NCBI RefSeq assembly: GCF_023015865.1
Contig: NZ_JALKBC010000001.1
Location: forward strand, 372,001 to 436,000
Direction: 5' to 3'
DNA length: 64,000 nt
Source of the DNA: Arenibacter sp. F26102
GTDB taxonomy: Bacteria > Bacteroidota > Bacteroidia > Flavobacteriales > Flavobacteriaceae
The notes under the pieces are model-generated. The model ran no database searches. It saw only the letters and a program-made list of their open reading frames with translations, and was not told where the DNA came from. The translations under genes and the position numbers were made by a program. Of the stretch, positions 9,871 through 19,956 are shown one piece after another (position 1 is the first letter of the stretch; each line of letters starts with the position of its first letter).

Positions 9871-10144
9871 ATGTCAAAGACTTTTTCAGTTAAATGTTTA
9901 TTTTTTCTGATTATAACAGTTATTTCCAATGCACAGGAAAAAAGCATCGATTGGCCAGTACTTTAAACATACAGGCCCATCTCCAAAAGATAGCTATGCA
10001 TGTGGGAGGCTTTGGAACGGGGAGTGTTTCATTAAAAAGGAACGGGGCGATTCAAGATTGGCAAATTATGAACAGACCTGCCAAGGGTTTAACCCATGGT
10101 TGTTAAAAGGACCACCGGTAAAAGTTGAGGGTATGAAAAATTAA
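9871..10144 (+). pseudogene. Decayed GH116-like glycosidase, N-terminal remnant
   Basis: From the ATG at 9871 a signal peptide is readable (FFLIITVISNAQ) followed by IDWPVL and a TAA at 9964-9966. In another frame the next bases read IAMHVGGFGTGSVSL and AIQDWQIMNRPAKGL, which is the conserved N-terminal block of bacterial GH116 (GBA2-type beta-glucosidase) proteins, then a stop at 10104-10106. The remaining roughly 700 codons expected for the family are absent. So a frameshift and a large deletion have destroyed the gene. It sits in the 292-bp gap between the GH97 and SGNH genes, collinear with both. Confidence 0.75.
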
Positions 10145-10155
10145 ATCCAAACCAT

Positions 10156-10821
10156 ATGAAAAAAATGAAAAATATAGGATTACTACTGGTTTTAGGGGTA
10201 TTGATGATCTCTTCATTAAGCTCTAAGCAGAAGAAAGCAAAAATTTTAATTATTGGGGATTCTATTTCCAATGGGTATACTCCTTTTGTAAAGGAAAGTA
10301 TGAAGGATGTTGCCGAGGTCTACCATAATCCGGGCAATGCAAAGCATACGGGCAACGGATTGGAACATGTCGAGTCCTGGTTGGCCCAAGGTGAGTGGGA
10401 TATTGTTCAATTTAATTGGGGGCTATGGGATTTGTGCTACAGACATCCAGATTCTAAAGTGCAAGGACAAAGAGATAAAGCCAATGGAAAGATTACTTTT
10501 TCGTTAGAAGACTACGAGAGTAATTTAAGGGCTATTGTAAAAAAAATCAAGCAAAAATCCGATGCGAAATTAATCTTTGTAACCACTTCCTATGTTCCTA
10601 CAGAAGAAGCAGGAAGATATGTAGAAGATGCTATAAAATATAACAGAGTGGCACGTAAGGTAATGCAAGAAAATGGTATTGAAATTAACGACATATACAA
10701 AGTTTCCAAAAAAATACATCAAGAATATGGAAAAGGAAATGATGATGTGCATTATACTACAAAAGGGTATGGAGAATTAGGGAAATACATTACTAAATTC
10801 CTAGAAAAAAAGCTGAAATAG
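10156..10821 (+). CDS. SGNH/GDSL-type hydrolase, exported
   Basis: A 221-residue protein with an N-terminal hydrophobic signal segment. Block I is ILIIGDSISNG with the nucleophile Ser36; block V is DDVHYT with Asp196/Asp197 and His199; FNWGLWD (about residue 86-92) stands where the family has its Gly and Asn oxyanion residues. SGNH hydrolases are esterases, often removing acetyl groups from glycans. Similar proteins often sit in sulfatase loci, but the substrate here is not known. The ATG at 10165 is an equally plausible start. The sulfatase gene downstream begins on the base after this stop codon, so translation is probably coupled. Confidence 0.85.
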   Translation: MKKMKNIGLLLVLGVLMISSLSSKQKKAKILIIGDSISNGYTPFVKESMKDVAEVYHNPGNAKHTGNGLEHVESWLAQGEWDIVQFNWGLWDLCYRHPDSKVQGQRDKANGKITFSLEDYESNLRAIVKKIKQKSDAKLIFVTTSYVPTEEAGRYVEDAIKYNRVARKVMQENGIEINDIYKVSKKIHQEYGKGNDDVHYTTKGYGELGKYITKFLEKKLK

Positions 10822-12222
10822 ATGAAAATAAATTTCCATTTTTTATTATTCATAATACTATTAAGTAGCCATGCTTTTAGTCAGAAAACCAATAAAGGCA
10901 AACCCAACTTCGTTGTCATCTTCACCGATGATCAAGGCTATGCAGACCTTAGCTGTTTTGGAGGGGATCATGTTTATACTCCCAATATCGACAAAATGGC
11001 TACGGAAGGTGCCAAGCTCACCAGTTTTTATGTGGCTGCCCCCTTGTGTACACCTTCCCGAGCGGCATTGATGACCGGCTCTTACCCTACACGTGTAGAC
11101 ATGGCCGTAGGAGTTGATTTTCCGGTTTTGCTTGCAGGAGATTCCAAGGGTCTCAATCCTGATGAAATTACTATGGCTGAGGTGCTAAAATCCGCAGGGT
11201 ACAGAACTGGAATGTTCGGAAAATGGCACTTAGGCGATCAACCAGAATTCTTGCCTGCCCGTCAGGGATTCGATGAGTTTTTTGGTCTTCCCTATAGCCA
11301 TGATATACATCCCTTTCACACAAATCAAAAAAAATATAATTTCCCTTCCCTGCCCTTACTTGAAGGAGAGACTGTTATTGAAATGGATCCCGATGCGGAT
11401 TATCTTACCCAGCGTATTACAGAACGTGCAGTAGGGTTTATAGAAGAAAACAAAGGCGGACCATTTTTTCTATACGTGCCACATCCAATCCCCCATCGTC
11501 CCATTCACGTTTCCCCCTCTTTTATGGATGGAGTCCCGGATGAGATCATAGAAGCCCTGAAAAATGAAGATAATGGTGTTGACTACAAAACACGTGATAA
11601 GATTTATACCCACGCCATCAGCGAAATCGATTGGTCGGTCGGACAAATTCTGGGTGCTTTAAAAAAGCATGGTCTGGACGAGAATACGCTGGTTATTTTT
11701 ACTTCGGATAATGGCCCTTCAAAAGGCTTGGCTACACCACTAAGGGGTAAAAAAGGCAGTACTTTTGAAGGAGGTATGCGTATGCCTACCGTAGTCCGGT
11801 GGCCGGGAAAAATCCCTGCAGCCCAAGTAAACAATGAGCTTTTGACAGCCATGGATCTATTGCCCACCTTTGCTAAGTTGGCAGGGGCAGCGGTCCCTGC
11901 GGACCGTATAATTGATGGAAAGGATATAATGCCTGTTTTGATAGATAAAGGAAAAAGTCCGCACCAGGCATTTTTCTATCACAAAGGAAATGTTTTGGCA
12001 GCAGTTAGATCTGGTAATTGGAAGCTGCATGTAGATGGGGACAAACCGGTAGCACTGTACAATCTAGAAAGTGATATTTCAGAATCCACAGATGTTATAC
12101 AGGGAAATGGGAAAATTGTAGATCAACTTCTGGCACATATAGAAGTTTTTCAGGAGGACATTTTAAATAATTACCGCTCTGCGGCTTATGTGGAAAATCC
12201 CAAGCCTCTGACCAAAAATTAA
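10822..12222 (+). CDS. S1-family sulfatase, exported (sulfatase 4 of 9)
   Basis: A 466-residue sulfatase with a signal peptide cleaved near SHAFS-Q. The formylglycine site is Cys76 in [26 protein letters not shown] gives the paired Asp ligands; FGKWHLGDQPEFLP, VPHPIPHRPIHVS, TSDNGPS and FEGGMRMPTVVRWPG complete the site. TDDQGY with SCFGG, and the DLLPTFAKLAGA block, are shared with sulfatases 5 and 6, suggesting a paralogous run. It starts directly after the SGNH stop codon and is followed by sulfatase 5 after 71 bp. Confidence 0.93.
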   Translation: MKINFHFLLFIILLSSHAFSQKTNKGKPNFVVIFTDDQGYADLSCFGGDHVYTPNIDKMATEGAKLTSFYVAAPLCTPSRAALMTGSYPTRVDMAVGVDFPVLLAGDSKGLNPDEITMAEVLKSAGYRTGMFGKWHLGDQPEFLPARQGFDEFFGLPYSHDIHPFHTNQKKYNFPSLPLLEGETVIEMDPDADYLTQRITERAVGFIEENKGGPFFLYVPHPIPHRPIHVSPSFMDGVPDEIIEALKNEDNGVDYKTRDKIYTHAISEIDWSVGQILGALKKHGLDENTLVIFTSDNGPSKGLATPLRGKKGSTFEGGMRMPTVVRWPGKIPAAQVNNELLTAMDLLPTFAKLAGAAVPADRIIDGKDIMPVLIDKGKSPHQAFFYHKGNVLAAVRSGNWKLHVDGDKPVALYNLESDISESTDVIQGNGKIVDQLLAHIEVFQEDILNNYRSAAYVENPKPLTKN

Positions 12223-12293
12223 GATAAAAAGTAGAAGATAATGAAGCTGTTTTCAAGTCTTGTTAAAACGATTTAAATTGAAATAAAATAACA

Positions 12294-13715
12294 ATGAAGC
12301 AATTAACCACTATTTTTTTGTCATTGTTGTCAATGGCCTGTATGCAGAAAAAACAAGATCCTGTCACAAAGCCAAACTTCATTATCATTTTTACCGATGA
12401 CCAGGGTTACAGCGATGTGGGCTGTTTTGGGTCGCCGAACATCAAGACGCCAAACCTGGATAAAATGGCGGCCGAAGGGATGAAATTTACCAACTTTTAT
12501 GCCCAAACGGTTTGTGGGCCTTCAAGAGCTGCTTTAATGACTGGTTCTTATCCTATGCGCAATGCCCGAAACGACAATGGAGAAGCACCGCACCCAAAAC
12601 TATCTTTAAGCGAGGTTACGATAGCCGAGGTCTTAAAACCTGTGGGCTATAAAACGGGCATGATAGGAAAATGGGATTTAGCAGGTCACAGTCCAGAGCG
12701 ATTCAATCCAGATTTATTGCCCATGCACCAAGGGTTTGACGAATCTTTTTTTACACCTTCAAGTAACGATTCCAAAGTTCATTTATTGAGAAACAACCAG
12801 CTGGTTGAGAAGAATGCTGATATGTCTACCCTTACCAAAAGGTATACGGATGAGGCTATCAACTTTATTGAAAAGAGTAGTGAACAGCCATTTTTCTTAT
12901 ATCTCGCGCATACCATGCCGCATACTAAATTGGCGGTTTCAGACGCGTTTAAAGGGAAGTCGGACGATGGCCTATATGGCGATGTTATAGAAGAAATAGA
13001 TTTTAATGTTGGACGGATCTTGGCCAAGCTAAAAGAAAACGGGCTGGATGACAACACTTATGTGATCTTTACCAGTGACAACGGCCCTTGGTGGATTAAG
13101 AAAGAACATGGAGGACATGCAGATCCTTTAAGAGGAGCAAAAACCTCTGCCTGGGAAGGCGGACTTAGGGTACCTTTTATAATTAGGGCGCCAGGAAAAG
13201 TGCCGGCAGGAAAAACTTCTGATGTGGTAGCGGCTACCATTGATATGTTGCCCACATTGGCGCAAATTGCTGGAGCGTCAACACCCAAGGATAGAGTGAT
13301 AGATGGCTTGGATATTTCCGACATTATTCATGGAAAATCAACAGAATTAAATAGACCATTTTTCTATTATCAGCACCAAATATTGCGAGCTGTAAGAAAA
13401 GGCAAATGGAAATTACATTTGCCGCACAGCCCAGATTCCACCTCTATTGTTTATGCCAAATGGCCCATGCACTCTGCACCCGAAGATCGGGTCTTGTTTT
13501 CAAAACAGATGTTGTACGATTTGGAAAACGACATAGGGGAGACCACCGATGTGTCTGCCGAAAACCCTGAAGTAGTTGCCGAATTGGAGAAACTATTGGA
13601 TTGGGCCAAGGAGGATATAGGCCATTTGGGAGCAAGAGGTTTAAATGCGGGCCCCTTGGGGACAGAGCCCTATTTTACACCCAACGATATTTTTCCTATA
13701 AAAGGATCTAATTAA
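12294..13715 (+). CDS. S1-family sulfatase, lipoprotein, with GKWD variant (sulfatase 5 of 9)
   Basis: A 473-residue sulfatase with lipobox LSMAC (Cys16). The formylglycine site is Cys74 in [37 protein letters not shown] and [15 protein letters not shown] are in place. The usual GKWHLG motif reads GKWDLAG, so the active-site His that follows the conserved Lys126 is Asp128 (GAT at 12675-12677). In well studied sulfatases this His contacts the sulfate or formylglycine. The protein may therefore have altered chemistry or belong to a subfamily that uses Asp here. The next sulfatase gene starts 6 bp after the stop. Confidence 0.92.
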   Translation: MKQLTTIFLSLLSMACMQKKQDPVTKPNFIIIFTDDQGYSDVGCFGSPNIKTPNLDKMAAEGMKFTNFYAQTVCGPSRAALMTGSYPMRNARNDNGEAPHPKLSLSEVTIAEVLKPVGYKTGMIGKWDLAGHSPERFNPDLLPMHQGFDESFFTPSSNDSKVHLLRNNQLVEKNADMSTLTKRYTDEAINFIEKSSEQPFFLYLAHTMPHTKLAVSDAFKGKSDDGLYGDVIEEIDFNVGRILAKLKENGLDDNTYVIFTSDNGPWWIKKEHGGHADPLRGAKTSAWEGGLRVPFIIRAPGKVPAGKTSDVVAATIDMLPTLAQIAGASTPKDRVIDGLDISDIIHGKSTELNRPFFYYQHQILRAVRKGKWKLHLPHSPDSTSIVYAKWPMHSAPEDRVLFSKQMLYDLENDIGETTDVSAENPEVVAELEKLLDWAKEDIGHLGARGLNAGPLGTEPYFTPNDIFPIKGSN

Positions 13716-13721
13716 AAGAGC

Positions 13722-15155
13722 ATGAAACAGATTATTGGATTAGCATTATGGGCTTTTTTTGGGTTATTGGTCAATCGCATGGATGCACAGGAGAAAGAAA
13801 CCAATAAGCCTAATATTATCATCCTTTTTGCCGATGATTTAGGCTATGGTGACTTAAGCTGTTACGGGGCTCAAGATGTAAATTCGCCAAATATTGACCA
13901 ATTGGCGAATGAAGGAATGAGGTTTACCGATTTTCAGGTAGCATCATCTGTTTGTAGCCCATCAAGGGCAGCGCTTCTAACAGGACGTTACCCTATGCGT
14001 AACGGATTTCCCGTAGCTCAAGGGAAAATTGATAAACATAAGGATTACGGTTTACATCCCGATGAAATTACAATTGCCGATTTACTTTTGAAAGAAGATT
14101 ATGCAACCTTGGCTATAGGAAAATGGCATTTGGGATTCAATGAAGGACATCAACCTATTGACCACGGTTTTCAGCATTTTTATGGATTACAATCCAATTG
14201 GCATACAAGTCACCCTGATTTAGATGATGTATATAGCGATAACAAAGTAGTAAAAGAAAATGTAGCTTTTGAAACCTTAATAGGAGATTATACCAATAAA
14301 GCCATCGAATATATGGAAGAAAATAAAGAAAAACCCTTCTTCCTGTATCTAGCTTACCATTCGGTACATTCTCCAATCCAACCCAGTAAGGAGTTTATTG
14401 GAACTTCAAAAGGGAGTTTATACGGTGATTATGTTCAGGAGTTGGATTATCATGTAGGCCGATTGACCCAGGCACTTGCCGATAAAAAATTAGACGAAAA
14501 TACCATCGTCATTTTTTTGTCGGATAACGGTCCGGCAATTTGTCATTTCGGCGGATCTGCAGGCCCTTTGAATGGAGGGAAATATACCACTATGGAAGGT
14601 GGTTTTCGTATTCCGGCCATTATTAAATGGAACGGAAAATTTGCAACAGGGGTGAACGATACGTTTTTATCATCTATGGATTTATTGCCAACTTTAGCCT
14701 CTTTGGCTGGAGCGGAAATTCCAAAAGACAGGGTAATCGATGGAAAAAACATAACCTCTATTTTAAAAACTGGAAAGGGAGTATCTCCGCATCAATTCGT
14801 GTATTATTACAATGGAATCAATTTACAGGCCATTCGAAAAGGACAATGGAAATTGCATCTGCCAAGAACTTCGGACGACCAACCCTTTTGGTCTAAAAAC
14901 AGGAATGAAAAACCTTTTGAAGGGAAAAACTTAAAGAATATTGGTTGTAGAGGGCTGATTGCGTTAAAACGTCCCCTATTGTTTAATCTAAATTTAGATA
15001 TGGGAGAGTTGACTGATATTTCTCAAAACCACCCAGAAATAGTAGAGGAGCTGTTAAAAGAAGCAGAAAGGGTTAGAAAAGAATTGGGAGATATAGATGT
15101 CATAGGAACAGACCAACGTGTACCTCCATTTGAAAATATTCAAGAGAAAATTTAA
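13722..15155 (+). CDS. S1-family sulfatase, exported (sulfatase 6 of 9)
   Basis: A 477-residue sulfatase with a signal peptide ending near RMDAQ. The formylglycine site is Cys78 in CSPSRAALLTG. FADDLGYGDLSCYG, IGKWHLGFNEGHQP, YHSVHSPIQPS, LSDNGPAICH and MEGGFRIPAIIKW make up the rest of the active site. Unlike its neighbour it keeps the standard GKWHLG. Spacing of 6 bp upstream and 10 bp downstream places it in the middle of one tight sulfatase operon. Confidence 0.93.
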   Translation: MKQIIGLALWAFFGLLVNRMDAQEKETNKPNIIILFADDLGYGDLSCYGAQDVNSPNIDQLANEGMRFTDFQVASSVCSPSRAALLTGRYPMRNGFPVAQGKIDKHKDYGLHPDEITIADLLLKEDYATLAIGKWHLGFNEGHQPIDHGFQHFYGLQSNWHTSHPDLDDVYSDNKVVKENVAFETLIGDYTNKAIEYMEENKEKPFFLYLAYHSVHSPIQPSKEFIGTSKGSLYGDYVQELDYHVGRLTQALADKKLDENTIVIFLSDNGPAICHFGGSAGPLNGGKYTTMEGGFRIPAIIKWNGKFATGVNDTFLSSMDLLPTLASLAGAEIPKDRVIDGKNITSILKTGKGVSPHQFVYYYNGINLQAIRKGQWKLHLPRTSDDQPFWSKNRNEKPFEGKNLKNIGCRGLIALKRPLLFNLNLDMGELTDISQNHPEIVEELLKEAERVRKELGDIDVIGTDQRVPPFENIQEKI

Positions 15156-15165
15156 TTCGAAAAGT

Positions 15166-16752
15166 ATGAAATTAGAACCACGAGTATCTCTAACAGTAAA
15201 AATAATTGTTTGTTTACTTTTTATAAGTAGTACATTAAAAATCCAGGCCCAGGATAAACCCAACGTAATTTATATTTTGGTAGACGATTTGGGATATGGT
15301 GATGTGGGTTGCTATGGCGCCACAAAAGTAAAAACCCCCAATATAGATAAATTGGCAAGTGAAGGAAAAATGTTTACCGATGCACACTCGGCATCGGCAG
15401 TTTGTACCCCATCCCGTTATGCCTTGCTTACTGGGCAATATCCTGTTCGTGGGAACAAGGGAAAAGGCATTTGGAGTCCTGCGCCCGTTACTTCCGAATT
15501 ATTGATCAACCCGGAACAATTGACCATTGCCGATGTGTTTAAAAACAGTGGTTATGCAACGGCTGCCTTGGGAAAATGGCATTTGGGATTTGGCCAGGGA
15601 GAAAATAGTTGGGATAAACCATTGCGGCCTGGACCCAACGATTTAGGATTCGATTATTACTACGGTATTCCGGTGGTAAACAGTGCTCCGCCTTATGTGT
15701 ATGTAGAAAATGACCGTGTGGTGGGAGAGGATCCAAACGACCCTTTGGTGTATGTAGGTAGAGGAAAGGAGAAAGAGGTTACACCAATTACTCCTATACC
15801 GCCAGAAGCTTCACAAAGAACGGCCAATATGTTTAAAGGTGCTGTAAAAGCCCATAAGTTGTACAATGATTATACCGTTGGTACGGTACTGGCAGGAAAG
15901 GCTGTGGATTGGATAACTCAAAAAACATCAAGCAATAAAAAAGATCCATTCTTCTTATACTTTGCTACTACGCACATTCATCATCCTTTCACTCCGGGTA
16001 CTAATTTTCAAGGAAAAAGCGACGCCGAACTTTATGGGGATTTTATTCAAGAATTGGATTGGATGGTTGGTCAAGTAACTGCCACATTAGAAAAGCAAGG
16101 CGTTGCCGATAATACACTGGTAATTTTTACCAGTGATAACGGTGCCATGTTGAATTTAGGAGGCCGTAATGCCGTAAAGGCGGGACACAAAATCAATGGT
16201 GATCTATTAGGATTTAAGTTCGGAGTTTGGGAAGGTGGCCACAGGGTACCCTTCATCGCCAAATGGCCAGGGAAAATTGAAGCCGGCAGTGTATCAGATC
16301 AGTTGATCTGTAATGTGGATATGTTGGCCACCTTTATGGCTCTTACCGGACAGGATATAGACAATATGGATAGTTTGGATAGTGTAAACGTTTTACCGGC
16401 TTTGGTAGATGATCCAAAAGAACCTATTAGAAGAGAGTTGCTTTTAGCCGCCCATAAGCCAACGCATTTATCTTTAAGAAAAGGCAAATGGATGTACATT
16501 CCAGCCAAGCGAAGCGGTGGTTTTGGAGGTTCACAACCTCATCATCACGCATGGGGCGGAGCTCCTGCCGTAGCTTTTGTAGGAGGTGTTAATAGCGATA
16601 TAGAGGATGGGCATATTAAGGATGATGCTCCTGTAGCACAATTATACAATTTGGAGGAGGATAAATATCAATCCACCAATGTATACACCCAGTTTCCTGA
16701 GGTGGTAAAAGAAATGGAAGCCACCTTGCAAACCTATAAGCCCAAAAACTAA
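15166..16752 (+). CDS. S1-family sulfatase, exported (sulfatase 7 of 9)
   Basis: A 528-residue sulfatase starting at the ATG at 15166. An earlier in-frame ATG at 15118 would overlap the preceding gene by 38 bp and spoil the signal peptide, so I prefer 15166, which gives a clean signal ending LKIQAQ. The formylglycine site is Cys80 in CTPSRYALLTG. LVDDLGYGDVGCYG, LGKWHLGFGQGE, TTHIHHPFTPG, TSDNGAM and WEGGHRVPFIAKWPG complete the site. A late glycine/histidine-rich insert (GGFGGSQPHHHAWGG) is unusual. It resembles sulfatase 2 in layout and is probably its paralogue. Confidence 0.93.
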   Translation: MKLEPRVSLTVKIIVCLLFISSTLKIQAQDKPNVIYILVDDLGYGDVGCYGATKVKTPNIDKLASEGKMFTDAHSASAVCTPSRYALLTGQYPVRGNKGKGIWSPAPVTSELLINPEQLTIADVFKNSGYATAALGKWHLGFGQGENSWDKPLRPGPNDLGFDYYYGIPVVNSAPPYVYVENDRVVGEDPNDPLVYVGRGKEKEVTPITPIPPEASQRTANMFKGAVKAHKLYNDYTVGTVLAGKAVDWITQKTSSNKKDPFFLYFATTHIHHPFTPGTNFQGKSDAELYGDFIQELDWMVGQVTATLEKQGVADNTLVIFTSDNGAMLNLGGRNAVKAGHKINGDLLGFKFGVWEGGHRVPFIAKWPGKIEAGSVSDQLICNVDMLATFMALTGQDIDNMDSLDSVNVLPALVDDPKEPIRRELLLAAHKPTHLSLRKGKWMYIPAKRSGGFGGSQPHHHAWGGAPAVAFVGGVNSDIEDGHIKDDAPVAQLYNLEEDKYQSTNVYTQFPEVVKEMEATLQTYKPKN

Positions 16753-16826
16753 TTTTGATGCCTGGTTTAAAGGCGGAATATCGAAATTTAAAAACGAATT
16801 TGAAGCAGAATTAAATAGATAAAAAA

Positions 16827-18419
16827 ATGAGAATTAAAAATTCATTCTTAATTGCAGTTGCTACTATAATATTAGTGTCTTGCAATGCTGATAAAAAGAA
16901 AGAAGCGACTGTAATGCAACCCTATGACGGTAGTTGGGAATCCCTTCAAAAAATGCCGGTACCTGATTGGTTCAATGACGGGAAAATAGGAATCTTTATT
17001 CATTGGGGCCCTTATAGTGTTATAGGTCACCGTAAAGGGGGTAGGGGATATGCAGAACATGTTCCGAAACTGATCTATACGGATTCCTCTTATTACTATC
17101 CTTATTTGAGGGAACGTTGGGGAGCGGCCCCACCGGAATTTGGTTATCAGGACATTATCCCCGAATTCAAAGCTGAGAATTGGAATCCTGACGAATGGGC
17201 TAAACTGTTTGCTGACGTAGGGGCAAAATATGTAGTGCTCACAGCAGAACATCATGACGGCTGGGCCAACTGGGATTCGGATCTTACGCCTTGGAATGCC
17301 ATGGACATGGGACCCAAAAGGGATATTGTAGGTGATTTGGGCAAAGCGGTCAAAAATGAAGGTTTAAAGTATGCGCCATCATATCACAGGGAAAGACATA
17401 CTAGTTTTTTTACAAAAAAGCAATATGTGGTAAATGCAGAACCTCATAATGATATTTTGGAGGAAATCAAAAGAAATCCTGAAGCAGAATCACTTTACGG
17501 ACCTTTTGGGTTCAGTAAAGAAGCCGTTGATGAATATATAGCCCGTTGGAAGGAAATTCAAGAGAAGTACCAACCCGATTTTTTATGGATAGACGATATT
17601 CCGATTTTTACAAGAGATGGAAACAACACCCAGGTAGAACCTAAAGTGTTTAAACCGGAAATACAATACCTGTATGATCAATGTAGACTGATGATCACCG
17701 ATTTCATGAATAATGGAAAGGAAAAGGGCCAGGAAGTATATGTAAACAACAAGGGAGCCAATAGAAACTGGCCAGATGGGGTTGGCTGTTTGGAAAAGGA
17801 CAACCTGAAACTGGAAGTAATTGGCCCAAAATGGCAGAGCTGTACCACCTTTGGTACCTCATTTGGCTATTTGGAAAATGACACCTACAAATCAATAGAG
17901 GATATTATAAAGGAGATGGTAGAGGTAATTTCCAGAAATGGCAACTTTTTGGTGAATATCGGTCCCAAGGCAGATGGTACCATTCCAGAGGAGCAATTGG
18001 AGCGACTGCACGAAATGGGAAGGTGGCTGGAAATAAATGGGGAGGCCATTTATGGCACCCGCTATTGGAAAGAAAATCATCAGGAAAAGGGACATCTCGC
18101 TTTTACTACCAAGGGAACAAAGCTCTTTGCAATTGCATTGGAAAAACCAGTGAATTCTATAGTTGTTGAAGCTACCAAAGGATGGGCGGAGAATGAAGTG
18201 AAGTTTATTAAACTTCTGGGATCCGGGGCTGAGGTTACATGGAGCATGACGCCTGAAGGCTTGGAAATAATCCCTCCGGCAGACTTGGGAAAAAGTGACT
18301 ATGCCTGGTCTTTTGAAATAGCAACAAATAGTGAGCAACATGCTCCCAATGCCATACAATCGGATGCGAGTAAGGCGTTGAAAGGGACTAAAAAAGTAGA
18401 TTTGGATGGAGCACATTAA
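16827..18419 (+). CDS. GH29-family alpha-L-fucosidase (or alpha-L-galactosidase), lipoprotein
   Basis: A 530-residue protein with lipobox ILVSC (Cys19). GIFIHWGPYSV, the TAEHHDGWANWDS block (about residues 139-151), GPKRDIVGDL and FLWIDDIP are classic GH29 landmarks; Asp256 is the likely nucleophile. FLVNIGPKADGTIP near residue 375 is another GH29 signature. GH29 enzymes remove terminal alpha-L-fucose, and some act on alpha-L-galactose, which matters for porphyran-like glycans. The last codons overlap the start of the next sulfatase by 14 bp, so the two are translationally coupled. The 3' end of this gene is duplicated in decayed form at 19957-20101. Confidence 0.92.
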   Translation: MRIKNSFLIAVATIILVSCNADKKKEATVMQPYDGSWESLQKMPVPDWFNDGKIGIFIHWGPYSVIGHRKGGRGYAEHVPKLIYTDSSYYYPYLRERWGAAPPEFGYQDIIPEFKAENWNPDEWAKLFADVGAKYVVLTAEHHDGWANWDSDLTPWNAMDMGPKRDIVGDLGKAVKNEGLKYAPSYHRERHTSFFTKKQYVVNAEPHNDILEEIKRNPEAESLYGPFGFSKEAVDEYIARWKEIQEKYQPDFLWIDDIPIFTRDGNNTQVEPKVFKPEIQYLYDQCRLMITDFMNNGKEKGQEVYVNNKGANRNWPDGVGCLEKDNLKLEVIGPKWQSCTTFGTSFGYLENDTYKSIEDIIKEMVEVISRNGNFLVNIGPKADGTIPEEQLERLHEMGRWLEINGEAIYGTRYWKENHQEKGHLAFTTKGTKLFAIALEKPVNSIVVEATKGWAENEVKFIKLLGSGAEVTWSMTPEGLEIIPPADLGKSDYAWSFEIATNSEQHAPNAIQSDASKALKGTKKVDLDGAH

Positions 18420-19950
18420 AAAAGCTATACAAATTATTATTTGCTGTTGGATAGTAACCTCTTGTGCTCAAGAACAAAATCCAAACATTATTTTCATTAT
18501 GACAGACGATCAGGGGTATCCGGTTGTGGGTGCGCATGGACATCCTTGGATTCGGACACCGCATCTGGACAAAATGCATGCCCAGTCTGTTCGTTTTGAC
18601 CGCTTTATGATGGGGTCGACCTGTGCACCAAGTCGAGCCGGTATCATGGCGGGGGTTCATTCCATTAAAAATGGAGTTACCCATACCATATTTGAACGGG
18701 AGAGGCTCAATCTGGAGGCTATTTCCATACCCCAAGTTTTAAATCCGGCCGGGTACACCTCGGGTTACTTCGGAAAATGGCACCTAGGAGATGAGGGGCC
18801 TTATCAGCCCGAAAATCGTGGATTCGACGAAACGTTTATTCATGGTGCTGGCGGAATTGGACAGACCTATGCGGGATCTTGTGCGGATGTTCCTGGCAAT
18901 ACCTACTTTAACCCGGTGTTTAAACATAATGGTACGTTTGTAAAGACCAAAGGCTATTGCACGGATATCCTGTTCAAGTCAACTCTGGGCTGGATTCAAT
19001 CGGTCAAGGATTCTGGTAAGCCGTTTTTTGCGTATTTGTCAACCAATGCTCCACACAGCCCATTTATTGCACCTCCAAAATACCAGAAGTATTTTGAGGA
19101 TTTGGGTTTTGATAGCAAAGTCGCTGGTTTTTATGGAATGGTAGAGCATATAGACGACAGCATGGGGCAGATGTTCCAACAGTTGGAGGATTGGGGCCTG
19201 ATGGAGAATACCATCATTATTTTTACCTCCGATAATGGTATGACCCGAATTGGCTGTGGCTTAAAAGGTTTTGCGGGACGTCCTCAGGTGCAACTTGGTA
19301 CCAGTAAAGATGGAAATCCTATGATGTCATACAATGCAGAAATGAAAGGTCTAAAAGGTACGGTAAACGAAGGTGGTGTCCGTGTGCCATTCTTTGTCCG
19401 CTGGGACGGGGTGATAAAAGAAGGCCGAACCGTGAAAACGGTAGCTAGCTACCTGGATATTTTGCCGACATTGGCAGATTTTGCCGGGGCAAAGCTCCCA
19501 ACTACGCAGGCGTTTGAAGGTCGAAGCTTAAAGCCTTTGATTCTGGAGAATGATCCGGAATGGGAAGATCGTTACCTTTTTCAGCATGTAACACGCTGGA
19601 AACATGAGGCCGACCCCGATGAGTTTAAGTGGGGAGAATATTCTGTGCGCAACCAGCGCTTTAGACTTGTTCAAGGTGTATTGTATGATATGGAAAAGGA
19701 TCCAGAACAGAATATCGATGTAACGGCGGAACACCCTGAACTTGTTGACTCAATGAAGAATGCTTATGAAAAATTCTGGGATGAAGCTCGTCCGTTGATG
19801 ATCAATGAGGAAGTGCCTTTGGCAGCTGAGAAACCTTTTCATGTTGATTACAATGCACAGAAGGCCAGTACAGGTATTCCTGATTGGGAAGCTCCCAATT
19901 TAAAATGGAAGGAATCATATGAAGGCGGACCAACCGGTCTCGATAACTAA
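18406..19950 (+). CDS. S1-family sulfatase, lipoprotein (sulfatase 8 of 9)
   Basis: A 514-residue sulfatase with lipobox IVTSC (Cys20). The formylglycine site is Cys73 in CAPSRAGIMAG, with MAG in place of the usual LTG. MTDDQGYPVVGAHGHPW, FGKWHLGDEGPYQP, STNAPHSPFIAPP, TSDNG and NEGGVRVPFFVRWDG are present. Its start overlaps the end of the GH29 gene by 14 bp. The first 30 residues are clearly related to those of sulfatase 9 (MEHIKKAI versus METIKKAI) though the bodies differ, which points to a duplication breakpoint inside the signal peptide region. Confidence 0.92.
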   Translation: MEHIKKAIQIIICCWIVTSCAQEQNPNIIFIMTDDQGYPVVGAHGHPWIRTPHLDKMHAQSVRFDRFMMGSTCAPSRAGIMAGVHSIKNGVTHTIFERERLNLEAISIPQVLNPAGYTSGYFGKWHLGDEGPYQPENRGFDETFIHGAGGIGQTYAGSCADVPGNTYFNPVFKHNGTFVKTKGYCTDILFKSTLGWIQSVKDSGKPFFAYLSTNAPHSPFIAPPKYQKYFEDLGFDSKVAGFYGMVEHIDDSMGQMFQQLEDWGLMENTIIIFTSDNGMTRIGCGLKGFAGRPQVQLGTSKDGNPMMSYNAEMKGLKGTVNEGGVRVPFFVRWDGVIKEGRTVKTVASYLDILPTLADFAGAKLPTTQAFEGRSLKPLILENDPEWEDRYLFQHVTRWKHEADPDEFKWGEYSVRNQRFRLVQGVLYDMEKDPEQNIDVTAEHPELVDSMKNAYEKFWDEARPLMINEEVPLAAEKPFHVDYNAQKASTGIPDWEAPNLKWKESYEGGPTGLDN

Positions 19951-19956
19951 GAAACT

